A DNA stretch of 64,000 bases from the NCBI GenBank assembly GCA_949752735.1, contig OX457046.1, positions 33,905,555-33,969,554 of the forward strand, in the 5' to 3' direction. This stretch comes from Lumbricus terrestris. Its lineage: Eukaryota; Annelida; Clitellata; Crassiclitellata; Lumbricidae. Below, piece by piece: positions 44,181-55,010 of this stretch. Each line of letters starts with the position of its first letter. Position 1 is the first letter of the stretch. Made by a program: the position numbers and the translations under genes. The notes under the pieces were generated by a model. It saw only the letters and a list, made by a program, of their open reading frames with translations. It did not search any database and had not been told where the DNA came from.

Positions 44181-45125
44181 ATGAAAAATATTTCCCGACG
44201 AAATTGAAGCGGGATTTATCGTGTGACGGTCGGTTAGGGCTCAGGTTAGGCGTCGTGAGGGTCGGTTAGGGTTAGTTTTAGGGTTAGTGCAGTCATTCTG
44301 AAGCTGGATTGATGAACAATAATTTTCAATGAAAAATGGATGAAAAATATTTGCTGACGAAATAGAAGCGGGATTTATCGAACAAATTCTTGCCTAAAGA
44401 GAAGCTGGATCGATTAAAAGGATTCTCGGCAAACTAGAAGTTGGATTTATTAAAGATAACAACGCTACAACGTTAGTTCTTGGTGTCTATCGAGTCATTA
44501 TAGAATGTCTACCGAGTCATTATAGAACTCTACCCATAATTTTTGTTGTGTGTTTTTTTAATCTACACAAATCACTGAATTTAAGTAAAAATCAATCTGA
44601 AGGATCCGACCATAAATCGCTTCGGGAATTCGGATTTCGGGTCGCGCCCATCTGGAGATCATTGGAAATGCGTCAAGCCCTTGCTCCTGCTGTGTCTAGC
44701 TTTCAACTCCACGATCAACATGATTCTAGGGTAATCTATCCTTTTAGCGTCGGTAATTATTCGCCATTGCATGGGTTTTAGCGTTGGCCGAACACAAGTC
44801 GGGTTGAGGAAAATAATCATTGATAAATAGAAGTCGGATTGATACAAATAAATTGTATGAAATAGAAGTGAGATTAATCAAAAAATCCTGCATTGAAGCT
44901 GGATTGACGAACAATAATTTTGAATTAAATAAAAGTTATATTGATGAAAAGTATTTGCTGGCGAAATAGAAGCGGGATTGATCAGACTAATTCTTGCCTA
45001 AACAGAAGCTGGATCGATGAAAAGGATTCTCGCCAAACTAGAAGTTGGATTGATTAAAAATAACAATGCTGCAACTAGCGAATAATTACCGACGCTAAAA
45101 GGATAGATTACCGATTCTAGTATCT
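44181..45125. repeat. diverged 'GAAGCTGGATTGAT' repeat with inverted arms
   Basis: Motifs AGAAGCGGGATTTATC, GAAGCTGGATCGAT and GAAGTTGGATTTATTAAA recur. Blocks 44282-44475 and 44885-45070 are direct repeats. Arms 44732-44764 and 45078-45110 are a 33-bp inverted repeat (TAATCTATCCTTTTAGCGTC... and its complement). Open frames at 44548-44850 are incidental. Confidence 0.65.
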
Positions 45126-45494
45126 GGCTAAAATTAGGAAGACGATTGCATGTTTACATATTTACCGAGTGTCACTGAGAAAAACACATCACCAAAAAAC
45201 GTTGCCAAGTGAGCGATATTAAGGGAACTATCAGAAAATGACCATTAAGAAGAATTATGCAACTATGACTATTATCCCTTTATTTGAAATAAATCAACAC
45301 CCATCAAATTACCATCTGATGATTTTGGAGTAGGTATAACAACTTTTAAAATTAACCCAATACTCCAAATACGAAACTGAGATATTCGAGAACGATTCAC
45401 AAAAAAGCCGCAAGAAGTGCAAAGAATATAGTTGCAATAAGTAAGTAAGCTTAAATGAGCATTTATAAAACGCACACGCATAATTCACAAATTC
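45126..45494. other. AT-rich, nothing recognised
   Basis: No gene or known repeat seen. Confidence 0.4.
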
Positions 45495-45800
45495 TTTCGG
45501 AAATTTATATAGCGCATCTTCAAGAAAATACTCAGAGGCGCTCCCAACTCGAGCTCGCCCAAAAAAGAACAGTCTTAAGTTTAATGAAGAATGATCCTGG
45601 TAGTGTCCCAGTGTGTAGGTGTAGCTCAAAAGGATGGCCATTCCAGACCATTGGGCCAACCAGAGAGAAGGCTCGATTCTTCATCGTAGCAGTACGAGCA
45701 AATGGAACTAAGAGTACTCCCTTTTCAGCAGAGCGTAGCGGACGATGTTCTTGGATACCCAAGGTAAGGCAGCATAGCTCTCGGAAGTAGGCCTAAATTG
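45495..45800 (-). mobile_element. CR1/L2-like LINE 3' end
   Basis: The minus strand encodes, with frame breaks, SKNIVRYALLKREYS, then NRAFSLVGPMVWNGHPFELH, then SFFIKLKTVLFWAS and SSWERL-stop. This is the usual C-terminal pattern of CR1/L2-type reverse transcriptases. The stop lies in GGGAGCGCCTCTGAGTA, and the following GCGCTATATAAATTTCC matches the tail of the window's SINEs. 5' truncated, dead copy. Confidence 0.75.
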
Positions 45801-46075
45801 GGACCCTGGCAACATCGCCATACCAATGGTCATTTGACGAAACATTGGGGTGCGGTGGTGTGGGCCTAGTGGTGGGCTCGGTTCTATTGGCACCGGGTGG
45901 TTTCAGGTGGCGGACGGAAGGAAAATTGAAGTCCAGCAGTGTTTAATCTATGTAAGTTCTTGGGGATGTTCATAAGAACCAAAATGCCCTCAAGTCTTCA
46001 ATACAATAAAAGTTCAGAATTATATGTTTAATATACAACAGTAGTCTTCAAATTTGTTCAATGCTTATTTACTTT
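45801..46075. other. unassigned, possible SINE scrap
   Basis: GGGGTGCGGTGGTGTGGGC near 45848 resembles the SINE A head; otherwise nothing recognised. Confidence 0.3.
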
Positions 46076-46372
46076 GCGCAGTCTATAAAAATGTTCTTTG
46101 CAGTCAATAAAAATGTTCTTTGCAGTCAATAAAAATGTTCTTTGCAGTCAATAAAAATGTTCTTTACACAGTTAATAAAAATGTTCTTTGCACAGTCAAT
46201 AAAAATAAAAATGTTCTTTGCACAGTCAATAAAAATGTTCTTTACACAGTTAATAAAAATGTTCTTTGCACAGTCAATAAAAATAAAAATGTTCTTTGCA
46301 CAGTCAATAAAAATGTTCTTGACACAGTTAATAAAAATGTTCTTTGCATAGTCAATAAAAGTTCTTCAGGAT
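46076..46372. repeat. 24-bp tandem repeat containing AATAAA
   Basis: About 11 units of CAGTCAATAAAAATGTTCTT plus TGCA, some extended by AAAATA. Each carries an AATAAA hexamer on the plus strand. Confidence 0.9.
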
Positions 46373-46935
46373 TGCATTGCGTTTCCGACATCTTCTTTTG
46401 TCGTCTTTGTTGTTTTTCTTCACCGTTTTTCTTTCCTCTGCAATTACAATCATTTAAACCAAGTTAACAACAGAGTTGACTTAAGAGTTGAAATCTATTC
46501 AAGAAGAATGAATGCCTTGTTAGCTATTGCGTCTAGAACTCTAACGCAGCGCTCAGTGCCAAAGAAATGCTCAAACGAATTTCAAAATCGTTTACTTCAC
46601 GCATGGAACAACTCAACAACATGCAGCAGGTGCAATTTCTTCCAGCAAATACCATGCCAAGTTTTCTGTAGGTAGTAGAGAATAGTGAATGCACGAGCGA
46701 GTCTGGTACGTTTGGTTAAGAGGCCAAAGGATAGAGTAATTAACGCAAATTAATAAATATAAATTAATTAATTATTTAATTAATAATTAATTAATAATAT
46801 TAATTAATTAATAATATAAAGTAATCAGTCGATCATGAATCACATCCATCAAAAATTCAAATACAATTAACAGATAATTCTATTTCACAATCAATAACTA
46901 GTAAATTAACAAGTCATCCGGATGATCTCAGCTAC

Positions 46936-47105
46936 CTGTGAGGATTCCAAGAGGGCAGAAGGATCCAGAAGATCGTGGCTGGCCGCTGAACGAGCATCTT
47001 GACATCTCCAGCAACTTCAGTTTCCCGCCGACCAGAGAGTGCGAACATCCCAAGCGCCAGCAGGTCTCGACTTTCTTTCGGTAGCAGGTCCCGATCCAAT
47101 CCCAA
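46936..47105 (-). CDS. exon-like segment, copy 1, unknown product
   Basis: 170 bp between AACGCAG and |GTAGCTGAG. The frame LGLDRDLLPKESRDLLALGM is open in both copies, while the other two frames are each closed by a stop in one copy (TGA in copy 1, TGA in copy 2). That supports, weakly, translation in this frame. The end ATIFWILLPSW is hydrophobic. Not recognised. Confidence 0.3.
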
Positions 47106-47664
47106 CTGCGTTTCCGACATCTTCTTTTGCCGTCTTTGTTGTTGTTCTTCACCGTTTTCTTTCTGCTGCAATTACAATCATTTAAACCAAGTTAACAACA
47201 GAGTTGATTTTAAGAGTTGAAATCTATTCAAGAAGAATGATTGCCTTGTTAGCTATTGCGTCTGGAACTCTAACGCAGCGCTCAGTGCCAAAGAAATGCT
47301 CAAACGAATTTCAAAATCGTTTACTTCACGCATGGAACAACTCAACAACATGCAACAGGTGCAATTTCTTCCAGCAAATACCATGCCAAGTTTTCTGTAG
47401 GTAGTAGAGAATAGTGAATGCACGAGCGAGTCTGGTACGTTTGGTTAAGAGGCCAAAGGATAGAGTAATTAACGCTAATTAATAAATAATATTTATTAAT
47501 TAATTATAAAATTAATTAATAATATTAATTAATTAATTAATAATATAAAGTAATCAGTCGATCATGAATCACATCCATCAAAAATTCAAATACAATTAAC
47601 AGATAATTCTATTTCACAATCAATAACTAGTAAATTAACAAGTCATCCGGATGATCTCAGCTAC

Positions 47665-47834
47665 CTGTGAGGATTCCAAGAGGGCAGAAGGATCCAGAAG
47701 ATCGTGGCTGGCCGCTGAACGAGCATCTTGACATCTCCAGCAACTCCAGTTTCCCGCCGACCAGAGAGTGCGAACATCCCAAGCGTCAGCAGGTCTCGAC
47801 TTTCTTTCGGTAGCAGGTCCCGATCCAATCCCAA
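47665..47834 (-). CDS. exon-like segment, copy 2, unknown product
   Basis: Copy of the preceding segment with GTGAAG| and |GTAGC borders. In the shared frame Ala to Thr and Glu to Gly changes are seen (LLTLGM, RRETGVAG). Upstream on the minus strand the sequence to 48053 is also open and starts after a good acceptor, TTTTTCTATTGTAG. Confidence 0.3.
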
Positions 47835-48000
47835 CTTCACGACTGGTTTTGCGGACCTCGTTTGTCCATGCGTCATTCGAGCTGGCGTATCCCGACATCA
47901 TTTCTGTTTGGCATCGAGCTTCAGTCGTCTTTGTTTTACTGCCAGGGATCGACACCCACCTGGCAAACCTCCCTGCTTTATCCGGGCTTAGGACCGGCGC

Positions 48001-48036
48001 AGGGAACTGCAAATCCCTCCAGATTTGCAGTTCCCT
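48001..48036. repeat. perfect 15-bp hairpin
   Basis: AGGGAACTGCAAATC, loop CCTCCA, then GATTTGCAGTTCCCT. The flanking GGCGGAGTTCCC repeats the stem end. Confidence 0.9.
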
Positions 48037-48109
48037 GTGGCGGAGTTCCCTACAATAGAAAAACACATTCGAAGTTAGCAAAAGAACGTCAAACAACAAT
48101 AACACAATT

Positions 48110-49045
48110 ACCCTAAAAACTAAAGAATCAGAAACAATATCAGAAACAATAAGAATGCAATCAACGTTAACAATAAAGGAATCAGAAACAATTAGAATGC
48201 AATCATTGCTTACAATAAAAGAACCTAAATCAGGAAGAACACAATTACCCTAACAACAAAAGAATCAGAAACAATATCAGAGACAATAAGAATGCAATGA
48301 ACGTTAACAATAAAGGGATCAGAAACAATTATAATGCAATCATTGTTTACAATAAAATAATCTAAATCAACAAGAACAGTTACGTTAAAAGTAAAGAAAC
48401 CTAAAAAACAAGAACACTGTTACATTAACAGTAAAAGAACCTAAAACAACAACACAATACATGTCAGCAAAAAAAGAATCAGAAACAATTAGAATGCAAT
48501 CATTGTTTACAATAAAATAATCTAAATCAACGAGAACACAGTTACGTTAAAAGTAAAGGAACCTTAAAAAAAGAAGAGGAAGAGCACTGTTACATTAACA
48601 GTAAAAGAACCTAAAACAACAACACAATACATGTCAGCAAAAAAAGAATCAGAAACAATTAGAATGCAAAAAATGTTTACAATAAAATAATCTAAATCAA
48701 CGAGAACACATTTACGTTAAAAATAAAGGAACCTAAAAAAAGAAGAGGAAGAGCACTGTTACATTAACAGTAAAAGAACCTAAAACAACAACACAATACA
48801 TGTAAGCAATAAAAGAATCAGAAACAATTAGAAAGCAATCATTGTTTACAATAAAATAATCTAAATCAACAAGAACACAGTCACGTTAAAAGTAAAGGAA
48901 CCTAAAAAAAGAAGAGGAAGAGCACTGTGACATTAACAGTAAAAGAATCTAAAACAACAACACAATACATGTAAGCAATAAAAAAACAGTAACAATTAGA
49001 ATGCAATCATTGTTTACAATAAAAGAACCTGAAAAACAAGAACGG
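48110..49045. repeat. about 180-bp tandem repeat, A-rich
   Basis: Five or so units, each with AGAATCAGAAACAATTAGAA, TGTTTACAATAAAATAATCT, GAGGAAGAGCACTGTTACAT and CCTAAAACAACAACACAATA. No coding. Confidence 0.85.
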
Positions 49046-49089
49046 AAAACGAATGGAAAAAAATGAATGGGGGTCAGAGTGCAATCGAA

Positions 49090-49254
49090 CCGACGATTTT
49101 TGTTTTGTTCATTTTTAATTTTCATTTTTTTTTAAATTTAATTTTTAGTTATCGCTGTATTCAATTTAAATTTTACTTTTCACATTTTTGGTTTTTGCTC
49201 ATTTACTTTTTTACATTTTAACATTTTTACTTTTGTTTTAATTTTTAGTGGTTG
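49090..49254. repeat. T-rich tract
   Basis: TTTTTAATTTT-type low complexity, the opposite bias from the A-rich array before it. Confidence 0.7.
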
Positions 49255-49395
49255 GACGTGCATATGGACTGGGGGGAGGGCGGGTCTGGGGGGAGGGTGA
49301 GTCCTGGGGGAGGGGAGGCCTGGGGAGGGCAAGGCCTGGGCGGTAGGGTGAGGCCTGGGAGGGGGGGGGTGAGGCCTGAGGAAGGGGGTTGAGGC
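49255..49395. repeat. G-rich GAGGCCTGGG repeat
   Basis: Runs of three to nine G separated by short spacers, with GGTGAGGCCTGGG repeated. The plus strand has clear G-quadruplex potential. Confidence 0.8.
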
Positions 49396-49449
49396 CAGCC
49401 AGATGATCAGCTGGTCCTGTGTGCTTCAGACTTTTGCTGCTCCATGCTC

Positions 49450-49880
49450 TGAATCACTACAATAGAAACTGAAAGGACAAGAACATTGTAAATTGGTGGC
49501 TAATCCTATCGCCCCTTGTATGGTCACCATCCCTACCAAGATGGCGATCACAAGAGGGCACTAACCAACCATGACCCATCCGACCTACAATGTCGAGGAT
49601 TGTTGGGCGTCGGATACTTGACCTATTTTCCACCATATCCCAGTCTGTCACCGTCTTTGAGATCCAGTGGTCGTGCTCCAGACGCTTTTTGTTCCAGGCA
49701 ACTAGAAGAAAACCTGAAAGAACAAGAAGTTCGATATACATCACCCACTTTTGTCCACGACCCATCAGACGTCGTGATGCCGAAATGACCACGGATCCAG
49801 GCGATCGTTGTTGGAGATTCCACGCGTCTTCCACCGTCCCCCAATCCACGATCAGCTCCTCCGAGATCTGAAAGAACAAG
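49450..49880 (-). other. exon-like repeated units, minus strand
   Basis: Three acceptor-like TTCTTGTYCTTTCAG sequences precede segments at about 49868, 49714 and 49460. The first two following segments look distantly duplicated (GATTGGGGGACGGTGGAA and GACTGGGATATGGTGG; GATGGGTCGTGGAC and GATGGGTCATGG). One frame reads ISEELIVDWGTVEDAWNL. Product unknown; it may belong with the segments at 46.9-48.1 kb. Confidence 0.3.
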
Positions 49881-50988
49881 AACTTCGGCAGTACCCAAGA
49901 ACCCAAAGGTATCGTCAAAATCTTCTTGATGCATTACATCAGACATGCTATTTTATTTTTATATTTTATTCATATTGCTATTTTATGGTTCTTATTTTAT
50001 GGTTCTTACAGGCTGCAGAAGCCTCTATAGCTGAACTAAAGTGCAATCTGCATTACAATTATAATTATATTAAGAAATACCAGCTACAAAAGTCGCTACA
50101 TAGTGGATACAAATATTTAGATCACAAAGGCGAAATACAGAAAGCACCCTAATTAATATGCAAGGAACTACGTGTACAGTACTTAATTAAAATCCTACCT
50201 ATCCTGCACTGGCGTTAATTAATTCGATTTTTATTCGCCCAGACAACCTACTGTTTTACTTCTGCAGACTTGCATTAGCACTCGACCTTGGCATCGTGCA
50301 GTGATGAAATCTCATCATTCTCCTGTCAAGACGTGTATGAAGTCGCTTGTCCTAATGTCAAACTCCATCATAGTCTCGTCGACGGGTAGCTCAGTCTCTA
50401 AAGACTTCACCGTGCAATGGACAATATCGTCCCAACAAGAGTCCATGCATTATCATCGACTCGAAACTACAATTAGGACTGGACTACAAAAATCAATCTC
50501 ATGGACGGCCAATAGTCGTAATTATATTTACTGACTGCATGCTTTTATTACATGTACAGTACTTAGTCACATTACCGATCATCGCACAATGAGACCATGG
50601 ATCACTCTGCGATGCGATCCACTGTTGAATTCCGAATTTTTTTTCAGATGGGGCTGTCCTACTCCATTAACCAACAACGTTCATCTGGTCTTCTTAAGGC
50701 AATGATTTCGACAAAGTTTTATATAAGTTATCGGACACATAGAGGTCGCATTGCATTTATTGTTATTTTATTAAATAATTTTAAGCAGATTCTGGCTCCC
50801 TGTTTTTCGTTAATACAACGTCAACATGCATATAATACAGTGTACAATTTACATACCGGCATTACAGTCACCATACAATTATTATCTATGTTCTAATTTT
50901 TAAATTGCAATCCATTTTCTAATTTTTAGTTGCTTTTTATTTTCAAATTTTTAATCGCTATCCATTTTTCTATTTACCCATTTTCCCT
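49881..50988. other. intergenic, nothing recognised
   Basis: Plus-strand frames at 49808-50152 and 50301-50534 show no recognisable family. Confidence 0.35.
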
Positions 50989-51153
50989 GTTCCAATTTCA
51001 CCCCTCCAATTTCAACCCTCCAATTTCACCCCTCCAATTTCACCCCTCCAATTTCACCCCTCCAATTTCACCCCTCCAATTTCACCCCTCCAATTTCACC
51101 CCTCCAATTTCACCCCTCCAATTTCACCCCTCCAATTTTACCCCTCCAATTTT
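50989..51153. repeat. 14-bp minisatellite CCAATTTCACCCCT
   Basis: About eleven units of CCAATTTCACCCCT with few variants. Confidence 0.95.
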
Positions 51154-54100
51154 AAATACTTTTATTTATGCGTGAGACTTGCTAACAACCAACACGCAAA
51201 GTTCTAGTATTATTTAAATAAAGCATAATTAATGTATACAAGCACAGAGAACGAATACAGACAAAACATACAGGGGAAACAGGGAGACATTCACTGCATA
51301 ATGAATTTCGAATAGAATATTATTATGCCCCCCCTATAAGCAATGTGCCTTATAACTGGCCGACAAATAATATAACAGTTTGGAAAATCATTGCCTATGT
51401 ACCACCAGATGAACGTTGGTGGTTAATGGAGTAGGTCGTATCCAACTGAAATACTTTCGGAATTAAACTATCGATAGCATCGGAGAGAAATCTATGGTCT
51501 AATTGTGAGATGTGCAGTAATATGTCCAAGCACTGTACATACAATTTATGCAATGCAGAGTTAAATTACGACTATGGACCGTTCATGGAACCGAGTCGTA
51601 GTGCAGTCGTAGTTGTACTTTTCGAGTCGATGATAATCTATAGGAACTGTTGGTGGGACGATTATATTGTCCATTGCACGGTCAACTCCTTAGAGACTAA
51701 GCTATCAGTGATGAGATTATGACAGAGTTTATTAGGACATGTGACTTCGTGTCTAGACAAGAAAATGACAATATTTCATCTCTACACAGTGCCAAGGTCG
51801 AATGAGCACACAAGCCTATAGAACTACAAAGGTCGGCTGTCTGGACAAATTAAAATAGAATTAGCTTTAACGCGAATGCCAATAATAATTAATTGGCTAA
51901 CAGGCAGAAGCCATATTATTATGAACAATACGGCATGGGCTACCATGGCCTGAATACATTATTTCAATATCCTATGCAATATGATAGGCGTTATTTTCTA
52001 CTTATGGCTTAACCTAAAATAGTACGAATTACGAATTCACCGTTTCGGCAGAAGGAGTAGGTAGAATTTCGTCGTCTTTTGCACCGTGAGCGAACATCTT
52101 TCAGACAGACCAAGACTTCTTCGGCTTCCGTATGAACTGCGACCCACTAAAAATTTAAAGCACGTGTTATTCGTCGCTCCTTTCTTTTTGCGCCACTCCC
52201 AGCAAAACAAAACAAACACAGCTGATTGGCCAGCTTGATTCGTCATGTGCCAACTCTAGGTTCAAAATTTTATAGCGCAGCTAGTTCACGGCTGCAAACG
52301 ATCACTTCAACTTCAACTTGTTTATTGATCCCAAAAATATCAAACAGACAATAATATGCATTCATAATAGTACACAAAGTGATTAATTGCAGTTAACAAC
52401 TGCGATGGTATAGCTAAGTGTACAATCATTAGTATAGGCATGTATAGGCCCAGAATATAGGGCCTACTTAAGCTCATAGAACAAATACATGTGTTTATAG
52501 ACTAGGAGGCTAATAATAGAAATTAAAGCAAATATAATATGGGTGAACCGACATTGGCGCTATATAATGAATTTTTTTGGGAGTTGCATCATTTGCATGT
52601 GAATAAAAGAACTAGGGTATGATAATTTGGCCTAACGGCCTAACCTGGCGAATTGATTACCGTTTAATTCATAATGTCGTGCACTAATTTGCGGAATGAA
52701 CTGCATACTAATCGTAAACTTGGCAGAGCAGACATCTAGTTGGTCTAGAAAATTGGAGGAAAACAATAATTGAAGGGTGAGACATTGATTCATGTGATGT
52801 AGGGGTGTTTAATAATGAAAACTCTCCTATGGGTTCTAAGAAATACTAGGGATGGGTAAGTTGAAACTGCCACCACCAACCCTCAACCCCGGCCGAAATT
52901 CTCACCCTCAGTATGCTTGAGCATTTCACATTCCACAATCGACTTTCTTCCGCTGATTCTTATTATTAAGGCTATAGGCCTACTGGTAATTTTAAGGTGT
53001 GTGCACTCCGGCCGAAAAATTTTTGTTTGCCGAAAAAGTTCTGACGCCCTTTTTTTAGTCAAAATTTCAATTTCTGACGACCTTGTTTTAGGCAGAAAAT
53101 TTTCAGACGACTATTTTTGTCATCACCTTTCTTCCTTGCTTGCGTATTTGCCCATTCGCATGCACAACCGTCCCCCAAAAACCGCTGATTTCCGCGACTT
53201 TCGGCTACTTTCTGCTCGCAATAATTCATCAACCGCACATCTGCGTTCTTTGTGAGGTGAGTAGGCCTACTGTGACGTCACTCTATGTCATCTTCAATGT
53301 TCATCGGATTCTTCGTCAAGTAAATGTGGATGAACATAACTTATTTGGGACAATTATTATCTCTTAGGATGATCTCCTGTGATAATAATTGCTTGGATAC
53401 GACAATCTCCTGCGAAAAAGGCTGCGATAATCTCCCTGGAGCATATATCTCTTCGGATAATCGCCTTCACCAGACAAATCTCCACTTCGCATCACGATTA
53501 CGACTAAAAAATACCAGCGAAGAGAGCGTAGAGAAGAACTTCTTTTAACGTCGAAGCGACCGTTGTCATGGCAATAAGAGTCTTCATTCTGCAGCCGTTC
53601 GTGTTGCTACTATAGCAACAGAACTCTCCGAAGATCGATTAGCATAATGATATGTTTTCTAATTACGCGTGACAGTTTTTTTTACGAGAATAGCAATCAG
53701 CTTATCACATGCAGTGATCATTACTGCGCTCCACAATGACACCTCCTCTACTAATTCACTTCCTTCAGACAGCAGTACAGACCCAATTTAGCCTAAACCG
53801 AAATTAATGAGCAGCCGTGAAGTTCTGTGTCGTCACTGTCGTGGATTAACGCTCTAAAGCTACATGTACTTTTATGCTCAGTATAATAATTATTATGTGT
53901 GACAATGTGTCTATGAATTTAGAAGCGTCATAGCGCACGGTGCCCTGGCCATGCAGTGGTCGGTGTGTCGATCTATTGTGGTAGCCTGGCAAATTATTGT
54001 AGGGCCTTGTTGCATTGTTTTGAGCATTTGTAAGGCGCATTTAATAGGGATAATCGTTAAGAAGATCTCTCAGAGCATAACCTTCAACCTTGCGAGAGAA

Positions 54101-54236
54101 AGTATAGGCTATGAGAAGAGTGAAGGAAGATAGGCTAGCGGATAGAAATTATTGTATTTGTTGAGCGAGCAGAAGGAGACCGTGGCCGTGATAGCTATAA
54201 GCCCCCCTATCAGAGGTTAAGCTCCCTAAAAAAGGC
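51154..54236. other. 3 kb without recognised genes
   Basis: AT-rich, no microsatellite blocks of size. At 52180-52260 a CCAAT-containing stretch (GCTGATTGGCCAGC) looks promoter-like. At 53010-53110 GCCGAAAAA and GACGACC words resemble decayed hAT-type repeat sequence. Frames at 51510, 52917 and 53140 show no family. Confidence 0.35.
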
Positions 54237-54380
54237 CATCCGGGTTTTTTAAGTGAAACAGTTCCACGATTTTCGACCGGATGACTAAAAAAATCATCAG
54301 AAATTTTGGCGAGTGAAAATGGCAAATTTTCTCCGGAGGCTTCAGCCCCCAAAACTGAAATCCTGGCGTCGCCACTGGAA
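54237..54380 (-). mobile_element. hAT-like MITE fragment, same family as 14707
   Basis: Ends CTGGCGTCGCCACTGG, the inverted form of the CAGTGGCG terminus, and shares GGAGGCTTCAGCCCCCAAAA with 14707-14945. The other end is missing. Confidence 0.6.
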
Positions 54381-54648
54381 GGAGAAAGCACATTCCAAGG
54401 ATAAGGTCCAATTGAAGCAAATTATCAAGACTGCAATTAGCGGATCTAATATAGGAGCTATATTCTATTGGAGAAGCAAAGTGAACGGTGGGAGGATGCT
54501 TAATAATGACTCGACTAAAAATAAAAATAATCATGATAATGATACCAATAATAATTATAATAATAAGAGAGTCGATGCACCTTTTCCAGCGTTGTCAGTT
54601 TGCCCGCAACGATTTTACGCCGTGGCATTTAGAGGTATCTTCGAGCAC

Positions 54649-55002
54649 CAGGGGTGGATCCAGAGGGGCCAATCCGGCCATGGCCCCCCATTTAGAAATT
54701 TCCTCATTTTTACCAGCTATTATGGCTCGGAAAGTTGACGTGCCTCCCCCTTATGAGTAATTCCGTAGGCCCTCCCACGCCAACGCCACACCCACGAAGT
54801 CCGCACTCGAGGCCCGTACGACAAAAAAGGTCGTCAAGTTTTTAGTTTTTAGCGGATAAAATGGTAAAATGGTATCTTTTCTTGGGAAATTGGGGACAAA
54901 TGACTAAAAAGTCATAATTTTCCAACGACCAAGGCAAAAATTTCTCCCTGCCCAAGACCGAAAATTTTGGCCCCCTTCAAAAATTCCTGTATCCGCCCTT
55001 GT
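54649..55002. mobile_element. hAT-like MITE, 354 bp
   Basis: Ends CAGGGGTGGATCCAG and CTGTATCCGCCCTTG form an inverted pair. Perfect 8-bp target duplication TCGAGCAC at 54641-54648 and 55003-55010. No ORF of its own. Confidence 0.88.
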
Positions 55003-55010
55003 CGAGCACT

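Larger units (their letters stand above)
46378..47835 (-). repeat. 729-bp tandem duplication with an exon-like segment
   Basis: Copy 1 46378-47106, copy 2 47107-47835, offset 729 bp, differing by scattered substitutions and small AT indels. Each contains one exon-like segment on the minus strand (46936-47105 and 47665-47834) bordered by AG and CACAG|GTAGC. Confidence 0.85.

Noticed and set aside
51000..51150. Regular 14-bp units as a CRISPR array
   Set aside because: No spacers of constant length, eukaryotic context; simple minisatellite.
52037..52246. Minus-strand ORF starting MTNQ as WDR61 first exon
   Set aside because: MTNQ matches the remembered human N-terminus, but no GT donor follows the fourth codon (CAAGCTGG), so the join fails.
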